Below are positions 18,701 through 26,738 of a DNA stretch of 42,458 nucleotides, piece by piece. Below the pieces are notes generated by a model. It was not told the origin of the DNA and did no database searches. It worked only from the letters and a program-made list of their open reading frames with translations. Source of the DNA: Clostridiales bacterium (GTDB taxonomy: Bacteria > Bacillota > Clostridia > Christensenellales > CAG-138); assembly GCA_004558825.1 (NCBI GenBank), contig SFDB01000015.1, positions 1 through 42,458 of the forward strand. The letters are read 5' to 3'. How positions within the stretch are numbered: position 1 is the first letter of the stretch; each line of letters starts with the position of its first letter. The translations under genes were made by a program, and so were the position numbers.

Positions 18701-19553
18701 GGGACTCTTCTTCGGGCTTGGCGCGGCCAGCAAGTGGATATGCCTCTATGCCGGAGCGGGACTTGCGATTATACTGTTCACGTCTCTGATAAGGCGGTTT
18801 ATCGAATACAGGCGCTGTCAGAAATACGGAACGAAGGAAGAGTGCGAAAAGACGAAGTGCTTCTTTAAGTATCTGATATACACGCTTCTCATATGCTGCG
18901 TGTTCTACATAGTCATACCCGTTGCGATATACATTGCGTCGTATATACCGTATATGCTGTGCGAATCGCACTACACTGTTTTCGGCTCGAACGACAGCGT
19001 CTGGAGCGTGCAGGAATTTATGTTCAATTACCACAGCGGACTCAAGGCGACGCATAACTATTCGTCGTCTTGGTATGAGTGGCCGTTCACGCTGCGCCCC
19101 GTGTGGTACTATGTCGAGAACACATATGTTGCGGAGAACTGCTCGAGGACTATATCGGCGTTCGGCAATCCCGCTGTATGGTGGATATCGACTATAGGCA
19201 CGATAGCGATGATAGCGGCGCTTGCGATATCAGACAAAATCAAGAAAGAAAAGGGAATGTTCATAGTGCTGATGGGCGTTGCGGCAAACCTTTTGCCGTG
19301 GGTGCTTGTCACGCGCTGTACGTTCGCGTACCACTTCTTTGCCACCGTGCCGTTCATAATTCTTTGCACTCTCTACTTCGTGAAGCACATGGAGGAGCGC
19401 TTTGAATGGTTTAAGCATGTAAAGTGGGTATGGCTTGCGCTAGCGATAGTGCTGTTTGCGCTCTTCTATCCCGTGTTGACGGGTACAGAGGTGCCGCGAA
19501 GCTATATACACGCGCTTGAATGGCTGCCGCGCTGGACGTTCCTGGGTTATTGA
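15711..19553 (+). CDS. Giant membrane glycosyltransferase: carbohydrate-binding-like domain plus two GT-C modules
   Basis: The 1280-residue protein starts at TTG 15711, ten bases after AAAAAAGGGGAG. Residues 1 to about 22 are a signal sequence or anchor. Residues 24-175 look like a jelly-roll CBM4/9-type domain (LIKNGGFGDVDADTGLPKNW; LYQEISVKPDSFYKI). A first multi-helix GT-C module follows, with FDITCFTAWASHA and DYPPGYMYVLWLIGK, then a Lys-rich soluble linker. The second module is PMT/GT39-like, with YFDELYHARTAFEHL and NSHPPLGK, preceded by a beta-rich insert. PMT-type enzymes use polyprenyl-phosphate sugars to glycosylate exported substrates. Promoter candidates upstream (TTGACG 15633, TATTAT 15681) are weak. 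The neighbouring GtrA-family gene suggests a lipid-linked sugar pathway. Acceptor and sugar are unknown. Confidence 0.85.
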   Translation: MRRILSAVIAAIILLMCAVSFAADEQLIKNGGFGDVDADTGLPKNWRCDGWLMTDGDAAYEVVSVDGRSCVHIINMVDNDFRLYQEISVKPDSFYKITCDIKTLDVVGGAGANISIINSLATSEPLLGTNDWQTVSLVGKTGKSQKTLTVAVRVGGYGNTSKGEAWFSNISVEKLSSAPEGTYAEFATAEPQKTDDGETRETMPYFGTVLLVTVVMAAAFVLIYKSMAKGEAHVELMSSGGSKMPIILMLAAALLVRLVVSFAVKGYKFDITCFTAWASHAAEVGMPKFYETIGFCDYPPGYMYVLWLIGKIGRLFNISSGSAAFAALVKLPSIIADLILTYVVYKMCAKRMSKRVTWTLTSLAAFSPLFVFMSSGWGQIDQLLAMCMFAAMYLFIEDKKILAGLVYGAAILIKPQALLIGPLFAVAYLMYIIDSFGDKGRSPAVAIGKTLAAVVSAVALIFVASLPFKGNQGLFWFLSKYFGTATSYNYASVEAFNLFALLGGNWVSADTELLFMPYSTWGTIFIVISAVYGAVLYICGRKSGEYVAVDESAARRGGRSLILSAAFVIAAIFTLGHFMHERYIFPAVTLILISTILYNDRRLLAAFGGFSVGAMLNAMCAMAIAGAQRYSDYKVLTVVGSIINIASFIYFTYVCTDIMIRKRYFPLMSSKSAKNAKKQQNRKPDVNDEVKSKPSGILPPPTDNKLHLTKRDALYCGVLTLVYAIVALTNLGTTQAPETEWKASEGETAEIYFSEAETVDDIRVFTGLYEGKILLTSDSDAQLCEHDIVNGEMYRWTSIARPNMEIKSIKLTVVSGKAWINEIAFFDAEGNAIPFTTSENCSALGDEPEEVPLVPSYMNGMYFDELYHARTAFEHLHGIRPYENSHPPLGKVIISIGIAVFGMNAFGWRIMGVLFGIGMVPIMYMFARRLFKRSDFALVAAGLFAFDFMHYTQTRIATIDVYGVFFILLMFYYMYQYYCMNFYVDGFKRTLKPLGLAGLFFGLGAASKWICLYAGAGLAIILFTSLIRRFIEYRRCQKYGTKEECEKTKCFFKYLIYTLLICCVFYIVIPVAIYIASYIPYMLCESHYTVFGSNDSVWSVQEFMFNYHSGLKATHNYSSSWYEWPFTLRPVWYYVENTYVAENCSRTISAFGNPAVWWISTIGTIAMIAALAISDKIKKEKGMFIVLMGVAANLLPWVLVTRCTFAYHFFATVPFIILCTLYFVKHMEERFEWFKHVKWVWLALAIVLFALFYPVLTGTEVPRSYIHALEWLPRWTFLGY

Positions 19554-19565
19554 TAAGGAGAGAAT

Positions 19566-20018
19566 ATGGCCGACAGCAATAAAAAAGTAATAGGTCAGTT
19601 TATAAAGTTTGCGCTGATAGGTGTCGTGAACACGCTTGTGGATTTGATTGTGTTCAAAATACTTAACGCTGCGTTCCACTGGGTGATACCTGCGCAGATA
19701 ATCGCATACGCGGCAGGCATAGCAAACAGCTATGTACTCAACAGCAGTTGGACGTTCAGGGAGGAACGAAAGCGCGACGTGCGTGAGATGATACTGTTTA
19801 TAGCGGTGAATCTTGTATCGCTCGGCGTATCGATAGGCGTGCTGAAGCTTTGCGAGCATTGCGGGATAACAGACACATGGGTTGAAACATGGCGGCCCGG
19901 ATTCCTTGCATGGCTGTTGAACGGCGCGTTCGTTTGCAAACTTATAGCAACGCCGTGCGCGATAGTCGTAAACTTCATAGGCAATAAATTGTTCGTATTC
20001 AAAAAGAAGACCGAATAG
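19566..20018 (+). CDS. GtrA family membrane protein
   Basis: GtrA-family proteins are four-helix membrane proteins linked to movement of polyprenyl-linked sugars in O-antigen, teichoic acid and arabinogalactan decoration. The 150-residue protein shows the family start (IGQFIKFALIGVVNTLVDLIV), the central AGIANSYVLNSSWTFRE, a third hydrophobic stretch (EMILFIAVNLVSLGVSIGVL) and the C-terminal segment (IVVNFIGNKLFVFKK). GATAAGGAGAGAAT precedes ATG 19566, 12 bases after the glycosyltransferase stop, so co-transcription is very likely. The pair probably act on the same lipid-linked sugar. Confidence 0.9.
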   Translation: MADSNKKVIGQFIKFALIGVVNTLVDLIVFKILNAAFHWVIPAQIIAYAAGIANSYVLNSSWTFREERKRDVREMILFIAVNLVSLGVSIGVLKLCEHCGITDTWVETWRPGFLAWLLNGAFVCKLIATPCAIVVNFIGNKLFVFKKKTE

Positions 20019-20038
20019 CAAAAGGGAAGGTGACGGGA

Positions 20039-21565
20039 ATGCTTGCGACGGCCGTGAGCTACGGACTCAACGGTATAAAGGGATACTGCGTTCGTGTTGA
20101 GGTGAATATATCGGGCGGTATGTATGCGTATGAGACGGTTGGCCTGCCCGACGCCGCAGTGAAGGAATCAAAGGAGCGCGTGCGGGCCGCGATAACAAAC
20201 AGCGGCTACACGTATCCTGCGATGCGCACGACCGTAAACCTCGCCCCTGCGGATACGAAAAAAGAGGGTTCGGTGTACGACCTGCCGATAGCGCTCGCGC
20301 TTTTGGCGGCGAACGGTCAGGTGAATGCCGAACGCCTCAGGGAATATGTGATAATCGGCGAGCTCGCCCTTTGCGGAGACGTCACGGGCGTAAAGGGCGT
20401 GCTGCCGATGGTGATAGACGCCTGCTCACAAGGATATAGAAACATAATGCTTCCGACGCAAAACGCTTCGGAAGCTTCGTATATTAGCGGAACGAGAATA
20501 ATTCCCGTTTCAAACCTGAAAGAGGCCGTGCAATGCCTGAACGGTGAACGCGAAGCCGTTGCGTTTGTTCCGAAAAGGTGGGATCCCGAATGCTGTGAAT
20601 ATGCGGCGGATTTTTCTGAGATAAAGGGGCAGCAGGGCGCCAAGCGTGCGGCGGAGATAGCGGCCGCGGGCGGGCATAACATGCTCATGATAGGCACGCC
20701 CGGGACGGGAAAGACGATGATAGCCAAGGCTATGCCGTCCATACTTCCAAGGCTCACGTTTGAGGAAGCGCTCGAAATAACGAAGATATGCTCCGTTGTA
20801 GAGCGTATGCCGAGCGACACGGGCATAGTGACGCGGCGTCCGTTCAGGGCGCCCCACCATTCGGCATCGGCTACGGCGATAGTGGGCGGCGGCCAGAACG
20901 CGGCGCCCGGCGAGGTCAGCCTTGCACATTACGGGGTGCTGTTTTTGGACGAGCTGCCTGAGTTCAGCCGCGAGGTGCTTGAAGCGCTCAGACAACCGCT
21001 TGAGGACGGGCGTATAACGATAACGCGTGCGGCGGCAAAGGCGACGTATCCTGCGGATTTTATGCTTGTCGCGGCTATGAATCCGTGTCCGTGCGGCTAT
21101 TACGGGTCAAGGCTTAATAAATGCACATGCGCGCCTGCCAAGGTGCAGCGGTATCAGCAAAGAATATCAGGGCCTATGCTCGACAGGATAGACCTTCATG
21201 TTGAAATGTCGGAGGTAACGTATAAGGAGCTGACTTCGAACGAAGTCGGAGAGACGTCAAGAGATGTACGCAAGCGCGTCGAAAAGGCACGCGGCATGCA
21301 GAAGGAGCGCTATAAAGACGATGGAATACTTTTTAACGCCCAGCTTACGAACAGGCTTACGAAGAAATACTGCGTTCTTGACTGCGACGCGTCGCGGATA
21401 CTTGAGAGGGCGATGGATACGTTTGACTTGACGCCGCGAGCGTATGGGAGGATACTGAAGGTGTCGCGTACTATAGCCGATTTAGAGGGCAGCGCAAGTA
21501 TAGAGGCACATCATGTGGCGGAAGCGATACAATACAGGAGCATAGATTCAAAATACAGGAGATAG
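20039..21565 (+). CDS. comM: YifB family Mg-chelatase-like AAA ATPase (ComM homologue)
   Basis: ComM in Gram-negatives is a hexameric helicase that promotes branch migration during natural transformation; the clostridial role is less clear. The 508 residues hold an N-terminal Lon-S5-like domain (VEVNISGGMYAYETVGLPDAA), Walker A GTPGTGKT at 219-226, LFLDELPEFSREVLEALRQP, MNPCPCGYYG and the C-terminal domain (LTPRAYGRILKVSRTIADL). The Cys pattern CPCGYYG...CTC could bind zinc. The ATG at 20039 is preferred over the GTG at 20030, which lies in the ribosome binding site AAGGGAAGG. dprA follows three bases after the stop, supporting a DNA uptake or recombination role. Confidence 0.92.
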   Translation: MLATAVSYGLNGIKGYCVRVEVNISGGMYAYETVGLPDAAVKESKERVRAAITNSGYTYPAMRTTVNLAPADTKKEGSVYDLPIALALLAANGQVNAERLREYVIIGELALCGDVTGVKGVLPMVIDACSQGYRNIMLPTQNASEASYISGTRIIPVSNLKEAVQCLNGEREAVAFVPKRWDPECCEYAADFSEIKGQQGAKRAAEIAAAGGHNMLMIGTPGTGKTMIAKAMPSILPRLTFEEALEITKICSVVERMPSDTGIVTRRPFRAPHHSASATAIVGGGQNAAPGEVSLAHYGVLFLDELPEFSREVLEALRQPLEDGRITITRAAAKATYPADFMLVAAMNPCPCGYYGSRLNKCTCAPAKVQRYQQRISGPMLDRIDLHVEMSEVTYKELTSNEVGETSRDVRKRVEKARGMQKERYKDDGILFNAQLTNRLTKKYCVLDCDASRILERAMDTFDLTPRAYGRILKVSRTIADLEGSASIEAHHVAEAIQYRSIDSKYRR

Positions 21566-21568
21566 AAC

Positions 21569-22702
21569 ATGGAAAACGGACACGGCCATGAACGTTACTG
21601 GCTATGGCTGACAAAGATGGTGAATGGCGACAGTGCAAAATTCCAACGGATATGTAAGGCGAACGGCACTGCGGCAGATGTTTTTGATGCTGCCAAACGT
21701 GGAACACTCAGTACGGACTGCGGGCTTGCCAATGGAGAAGTGTCATTTATTGCGAAATGCGCAACTGAGGATTATATTGACGACTATATTGCCATGCTAA
21801 AGCGAGACGGAATACTGTTTACGACGCCTGTAAGCAATAATTTTCCGAAGCTGCTGAACGAGATATATGAGCCGCCGACAACGCTTTTTTATAAAGGACG
21901 GCTGCCCGCAGACATGCCGCTTGCGCTGGCAATGATAGGCGCACGCGATTGCACGGAATATGGACGCGGGATTGCGGTTGATTTTTCAAAGAAGCTGTCG
22001 GAGCGCGGCGTGTGCATAGTATCGGGCATGGCGTTAGGCATAGATGCGGCATCATCGTACGGGGCGCTATTGTGTGCCGAAAACGAGTTCCCTACGGCAG
22101 CGGTTCTTGGATCCGGCGTAGATGTCGTGTATCCCAAAACCAATACGGAGCTGTACTATGAGATAATTGAACGCGGCGCTGTTATAAGCGAGTATTTACC
22201 GGGCACGCAGCCGTCGCCGTCTAATTTTCCGAGACGCAACAGAATAATCAGCGGCATATCGCGCGGCGTGATAATTGTAGAGGCCGCCGAGAAGAGCGGA
22301 ACATCGATAACGGCAAGCTACGCGCTGGAACAAAACAGAGACATTTTCTGCGTTCCCGGCAGGATAACCGATAAGATGAGCCGAGGCACGAACGAGCTGA
22401 TACGCGAAGGTGTGGGAAAGCCGATTTTTGACATAAGCGACATACTTGAGGAATACGGATATGAGTTGGCGGCCAAGCAACATGCCGCGCACTGCGCACA
22501 ACGGTCCGAGAAGCGAGTGCGCGACGGACTGAGCGGTGAACAGCTTGCCGTGTACGATGCGCTGTCCGAAGGAGCGATGAGCTTCGACGAGCTTTGTATT
22601 CGGCTTAAATGCGAAGCGTCAAAGTTAAATATCTGCTTGACAGAAATGGAGTTTTCGAGAATAATAAAGCAGTCACCGGGCAGGGTGTTTGAAATTGAAT
22701 AA
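21569..22702 (+). CDS. dprA: DNA-processing protein DprA (Smf)
   Basis: DprA loads RecA onto incoming single-stranded DNA during transformation. The 377-residue protein has an N-terminal SAM-like region, the Rossmann core with MIGARDCTEYGRGIA, SGMALGIDAASSYGAL, VLGSGVDVVYPKTN, FPRRNRIISGISRGVIIVEA and FCVPGRI, and a C-terminal winged-helix region (residues about 320-377). All core motifs look intact. The start is three bases after comM, and the stop 27 bases before topA. Confidence 0.94.
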   Translation: MENGHGHERYWLWLTKMVNGDSAKFQRICKANGTAADVFDAAKRGTLSTDCGLANGEVSFIAKCATEDYIDDYIAMLKRDGILFTTPVSNNFPKLLNEIYEPPTTLFYKGRLPADMPLALAMIGARDCTEYGRGIAVDFSKKLSERGVCIVSGMALGIDAASSYGALLCAENEFPTAAVLGSGVDVVYPKTNTELYYEIIERGAVISEYLPGTQPSPSNFPRRNRIISGISRGVIIVEAAEKSGTSITASYALEQNRDIFCVPGRITDKMSRGTNELIREGVGKPIFDISDILEEYGYELAAKQHAAHCAQRSEKRVRDGLSGEQLAVYDALSEGAMSFDELCIRLKCEASKLNICLTEMEFSRIIKQSPGRVFEIE

Positions 22703-22729
22703 TCGTTTTATACATTTGGAGGTATATAA

Positions 22730-24832
22730 ATGTCGAAGCTTGTTATCGTCGAGTCGCCCACAAAGGCAAAGACCATAGGCAAGTTCCTTGGAAACGGATA
22801 TAAGGTGATCGCTTCAAACGGTCATGTACGCGATTTGCCCAAAAGTCAGCTCGGGGTGGATGTGGAACACAACTTTGAGCCTAAATACATTACCCTCCGA
22901 GGGCGCGGAGAGGTGCTTGACAAAATTCGCAAAGAGGCGAAAGGCGCCGATGGAATATTTCTCGCAACGGACCCTGACAGAGAGGGAGAGGCGATTTCGT
23001 GGCATCTTGCACACATATTAAAGCTCGATGAGAACTCTCAGTGCAGGATAGTTTTCAATGAGATAACGTCGCGCGCCGTTAAAAAGTCGATAACGCAGCC
23101 GCGCTCTATAGACATCAATCTTGTCGACGCGCAGCAGGCAAGGCGTGTTCTCGACAGGCTTGTGGGATACAAGATAAGCCCCATACTTTGGACAAAGGTT
23201 CGCCGCGGACTTTCTGCAGGACGTGTCCAATCCGTGGCGACGCGAATTATATGTGACCGCGAACAGGAAATAATGGACTTCGTGCCGCAGGAATACTGGA
23301 CGATAACGGCGTTTTTGAAGGAACCGAAGCGTAAAAAGCTCATTGAAAGCAAGTTTTACGGCTATGACGGCAAAAAGACGGACATAACGTGCGAAGAAGA
23401 AGCAAAGCGCGTGCTTGCGGCGGTGGACGGGAAGCCGTTTAATGTTACGGATGTTAAAAAGACTGAAAAGCATCGCCACGCGCCTGCGCCGTTTACGACG
23501 AGCAGCCTCCAGCAGGAAGCGTCGAGAAAGCTCGGCTTTACGACGCAGCATACGATGCTGGTTGCGCAGCAGCTTTACGAGGGAATTGAGATAAAGGGCA
23601 GAGGCACGTCCGGCCTTATCACCTATATCCGTACGGACTCCGTGAGGGTTTCTTCGGAGGCGCAGGCTGACGCGCGAGCATATATAGGCGAGACGTACGG
23701 CGCTCAATTTGTGCCCGAAAAGCCGAACTTTTATAAGGGCAGGAAAAGCGCTCAGGACGCACACGAGGCAATACGTCCCGCGAATGTGTCGCTTACGCCG
23801 CAGATGGCGAAGGATTCGCTCAGCCCGACGCAGTATAAGCTCTATAAGCTTATATTCGATCGCTTTATTGCCAGCCAGATGACGCCCCAGCGGGTCGAGC
23901 AGACGATGGTAACGCTTGACGCAAACGGCTGCACGTTTAAGACGAACGGAACAAAGGAACTGTTTGCGGGCTATACGATAATCTACACAGAGGGCAGGGA
24001 TGACGCAGAAGGCAAGACTCAGGCGCTGCCCGAGATAAACGCGGGAGATGCGTTTAAGTCTGAAAAGATTGAGAGCGAGCAAAAATTTACGCAGCCTCCG
24101 CAAAGATACACGGAAGCGTCGCTTGTAAAGCTTCTCGAAGAAAAGGGAATAGGTCGCCCGAGCACATTTGCGCCGACTATTACAACCATAATCGCGCGCG
24201 GATACGTCAAGCGCGAAAAAAAGATATTGATGCCGACAGAGCTTGGGTTTGTTGTGACGCAGCTAATGAAGGAGAACTTCAAGGACATAGTCGACCTTCA
24301 GTTTACCGCAGACATGGAGGAGAAGCTCGACGAGATCGAAGAGGGCAAGAAGCAGTGGACGAGTATAGTAAGCGAGTTTTATGCACCGTTTATAAAGAGC
24401 GTTGACCTTGCATCGGAGACCATAGAGCGCGTCAAGCTTGCCGACGAGGTTTCCGACGTCCAATGCGAAAAGTGCGGCGCAATGATGGTCTATAAAACGG
24501 GGCGCTTCGGCAGATTTTTAGCGTGCCCGAACTATCCCGAATGCAAAAACACAAAGCCCGTTATGGAAAAGATAGATGTGCCGTGCCCTAAGTGCGGAGC
24601 CTCCATAATAAAGCGAAAGTCGAAAAATAACAGGGTGTTCTATGGCTGTGAAAAGTATCCCGAATGTGATTTTGTGGCGTGGGATAAGCCGGTAAACAAG
24701 CGATGCTCGAAGTGCGGCTCGATAATGGTCGCGAAATTCGGGCGAACAATATGCTCGAATAAAGACTGCGAGAATTCGAACATATATAAAAAGGCACGGA
24801 CTTCAAAGGAGAAGGGCGGAGCGAATGAATAA
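22730..24832 (+). CDS. topA: DNA topoisomerase I (type IA)
   Basis: TopA relaxes negative supercoils. The 700 residues begin with the Toprim domain (LVIVESPTKAKTIGKFLG; DPDREGEAI at 81-89). They continue through the catalytic gate with Tyr299 in LITYIRTDSVR and KGIGRPSTFAPT, and end in three Cys4 zinc ribbons (CEKCGAMM...CPNYPEC, CPKCGASI...CEKYPEC, CSKCGSIM...CSNKDC). Length and architecture are typical for Firmicutes. TGGAGGTATATAA precedes ATG 22730. The 3' end overlaps trmFO by eight bases. Confidence 0.97.
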   Translation: MSKLVIVESPTKAKTIGKFLGNGYKVIASNGHVRDLPKSQLGVDVEHNFEPKYITLRGRGEVLDKIRKEAKGADGIFLATDPDREGEAISWHLAHILKLDENSQCRIVFNEITSRAVKKSITQPRSIDINLVDAQQARRVLDRLVGYKISPILWTKVRRGLSAGRVQSVATRIICDREQEIMDFVPQEYWTITAFLKEPKRKKLIESKFYGYDGKKTDITCEEEAKRVLAAVDGKPFNVTDVKKTEKHRHAPAPFTTSSLQQEASRKLGFTTQHTMLVAQQLYEGIEIKGRGTSGLITYIRTDSVRVSSEAQADARAYIGETYGAQFVPEKPNFYKGRKSAQDAHEAIRPANVSLTPQMAKDSLSPTQYKLYKLIFDRFIASQMTPQRVEQTMVTLDANGCTFKTNGTKELFAGYTIIYTEGRDDAEGKTQALPEINAGDAFKSEKIESEQKFTQPPQRYTEASLVKLLEEKGIGRPSTFAPTITTIIARGYVKREKKILMPTELGFVVTQLMKENFKDIVDLQFTADMEEKLDEIEEGKKQWTSIVSEFYAPFIKSVDLASETIERVKLADEVSDVQCEKCGAMMVYKTGRFGRFLACPNYPECKNTKPVMEKIDVPCPKCGASIIKRKSKNNRVFYGCEKYPECDFVAWDKPVNKRCSKCGSIMVAKFGRTICSNKDCENSNIYKKARTSKEKGGANE

Positions 24833-26126
24833 ATCCGTCACGGTTGTTGGTGCGGGCCTTGCCGGATGCGAGGCGGCATATCAGCTTGCGAAGCGCGGCA
24901 TAGAGGTCACGCTCTTTGAAATGAAGCCGTCGAAGAGGCAAAGCGCACACAAAAGCGACGACTTTGCGGAGCTCGTATGTTCGAATTCCCTACGTTCCGA
25001 CAGGCTGCAGAACGGCGCAGGGCTTCTGAAGGAGGAGCTCAGGCGGATGGATTCGCTCATTATGCGTGCTGCCGGTGAAACGCGCGTGCCTGCGGGCGGG
25101 GCGCTTGCGGTGGATCGCGTGGGGTTTTCGCGGCGCATAACCGAGATAATACGTTCCGACCCTCACATAAATATAATTGAACGCGAAATAGAGGAGATAC
25201 CGAACGGACCCGCAATAATCGCGACAGGGCCCCTGACGGACGGTAAGCTCCTTTTGGCTATAGAGGAGCTGCTCGGCGACAGTCTGCATTTCTATGATGC
25301 CGCCGCGCCGGTCGTGACGGCGGAATCGCTTGACATGGATAAGGTGTTCAGAGCGTCGCGTTACGAAAGAGGCAGCGACTATTTGAACTGTCCCATGACG
25401 AAGGAGGAGTATTTCACATTTGTGAAGGAGCTCGTAGGGGCGGAAACGGCGCCGCTTCGAGAGTTTGAGACGCTGAAGGTGTTCGAGGGGTGCATGCCTG
25501 TTGAGGTTATGGCGAAGCGGGGAGAGATGACGCTTGCGTACGGCCCGCTGAAGCCGGTGGGACTTATGGACGAGCGCACGGGCGTGAAACCGTTTGCCGT
25601 GGTTCAGCTCAGGCAGGATGATAAGGAGGCGCGGCTTTATAATATTGTCGGCTTCCAGACAAACCTTAAGTTTAAGGAGCAAAAGCGCGTTTTCGGCATG
25701 ATACCGGGCCTTGAAAACGCCGACTTTGTGCGCTACGGCGTAATGCACAGGAACTCGTTCGTAAATTCGCCGGGGAAGCTTAACAGCGACTTCAGCGTAA
25801 AATGCCGAGATGACATATATCTTGCGGGACAGATAACGGGCGTTGAGGGATATGTTGAAAGCGTTTCGAGCGGCTTTACGGCGGGAGTAAGTCTTGCGAG
25901 GAGGCTTTGCGGCAAGGAACCCATAGAGTTTACAACGAAAACGGCAATAGGCGCGATGGGACATTATGTCAGCGATTACTGCGGGAGCGACTTCCAGCCG
26001 ATGAATATCAATTTCGGTATAATAGCTCCGCTTGAGAAACGGATACGAAGCAAGCAGGAGCGTTATACGGCCATCGCGGAACGTGCGCTTGCCATAATCG
26101 ACGGAATAATTGAAAACGAAATGTAA
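24825..26126 (+). CDS. trmFO: Folate-dependent tRNA (uracil-54-C5)-methyltransferase TrmFO
   Basis: TrmFO makes ribothymidine 54 in the tRNA T-loop using methylenetetrahydrofolate and FADH2. The 433-residue protein has the FAD dinucleotide fold (VVGAGLAGCEAAYQLA), LFEMKPSKRQSAH, a candidate catalytic cysteine at 52 in LVCSNSLRSD, FEGCMPVEVMAKRG with the second conserved cysteine, and GQITGVEGYVESVSSG near the C-terminus. The ATG at 24825 lies inside the topA stop region (ATGAATAA), so translation is coupled. The dprA-topA-trmFO order is a Firmicutes hallmark. Confidence 0.95.
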   Translation: MNKSVTVVGAGLAGCEAAYQLAKRGIEVTLFEMKPSKRQSAHKSDDFAELVCSNSLRSDRLQNGAGLLKEELRRMDSLIMRAAGETRVPAGGALAVDRVGFSRRITEIIRSDPHINIIEREIEEIPNGPAIIATGPLTDGKLLLAIEELLGDSLHFYDAAAPVVTAESLDMDKVFRASRYERGSDYLNCPMTKEEYFTFVKELVGAETAPLREFETLKVFEGCMPVEVMAKRGEMTLAYGPLKPVGLMDERTGVKPFAVVQLRQDDKEARLYNIVGFQTNLKFKEQKRVFGMIPGLENADFVRYGVMHRNSFVNSPGKLNSDFSVKCRDDIYLAGQITGVEGYVESVSSGFTAGVSLARRLCGKEPIEFTTKTAIGAMGHYVSDYCGSDFQPMNINFGIIAPLEKRIRSKQERYTAIAERALAIIDGIIENEM

Positions 26127-26200
26127 ACTATCGCGTAAAACCGCCATTATCGCGCGTAATTGTGATAATATAGAATAAATCACGACTCGGAGAATACGGA

Positions 26201-26737
26201 ATGATGAAGTTCGAAGGAACAACTATAGTCGCCGTCAGAAAAGACGGCAAATGCGCCATAGCCGGCGATGGACAGGTGACGTTCGGCGAAAGCGCCATAA
26301 TGAAGCATACTGCCAAGAAGGTTCGCAGGCTGTACCATGACAGGGTTGTTGTGGGCTTTGCGGGGACGGTTGCGGACGCATTTTCGCTTTGCGAGCGGTT
26401 TGAGGCGAAGCTTGAGCAGTACAGCGGGAGCTTGCGCCGCGCTGCTGTATCGCTTGCACAGGATTGGCGAAGCGATAAGGCCTTGAGGCAGCTTCAGGCG
26501 CTCCTGATAGCCGCCAACGAGGAGGATCTGCTTATAATATCGGGAACGGGCGAGGTGATAGATCCCGACGACGGTATAGCGGCGATAGGATCGGGCGGCA
26601 TGTATGCTCTTGCGGCCGCAAGAGCGCTTAAACAGAACACCGCGCTTGACGCGCGCGAAATTGCGCAAAAGGCAATACTTATTGCGTCCGACATATGCGT
26701 CTATACAAACTCCAATATTACCGTGGAGGAGATATGA
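26201..26737 (+). CDS. hslV: ATP-dependent protease subunit HslV (ClpQ)
   Basis: HslV is the proteolytic double ring of the HslVU protease. The 178 residues carry TTIVAVRKDGKCAIAGDGQVTFGE, KHTAKKVRRL, GFAGTVADAF, EWRSDK-like DWRSDKALRQL and GSGGMYALAAARAL. In E. coli the nucleophile Thr follows the initiator Met; here six residues (MMKFEG) precede TT, the same spacing as the Bacillus ClpQ/CodW start, so a propeptide or an alternative nucleophile is implied. ATG 26201 follows CGGAGAATACGG. A -10-like TAGAAT (26171-26176) lies upstream without a clear -35. The codV (xerC) gene that sits between trmFO and hslV in Bacillus is missing. Confidence 0.95.
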   Translation: MMKFEGTTIVAVRKDGKCAIAGDGQVTFGESAIMKHTAKKVRRLYHDRVVVGFAGTVADAFSLCERFEAKLEQYSGSLRRAAVSLAQDWRSDKALRQLQALLIAANEEDLLIISGTGEVIDPDDGIAAIGSGGMYALAAARALKQNTALDAREIAQKAILIASDICVYTNSNITVEEI

Positions 26738-26738
26738 A

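Noticed and set aside
23018..24103. Long open frame on the minus strand opposite topA
   Set aside because: It is Arg- and Leu-rich with no ribosome binding site or recognisable motif, and lies wholly opposite topA, which has all family motifs.
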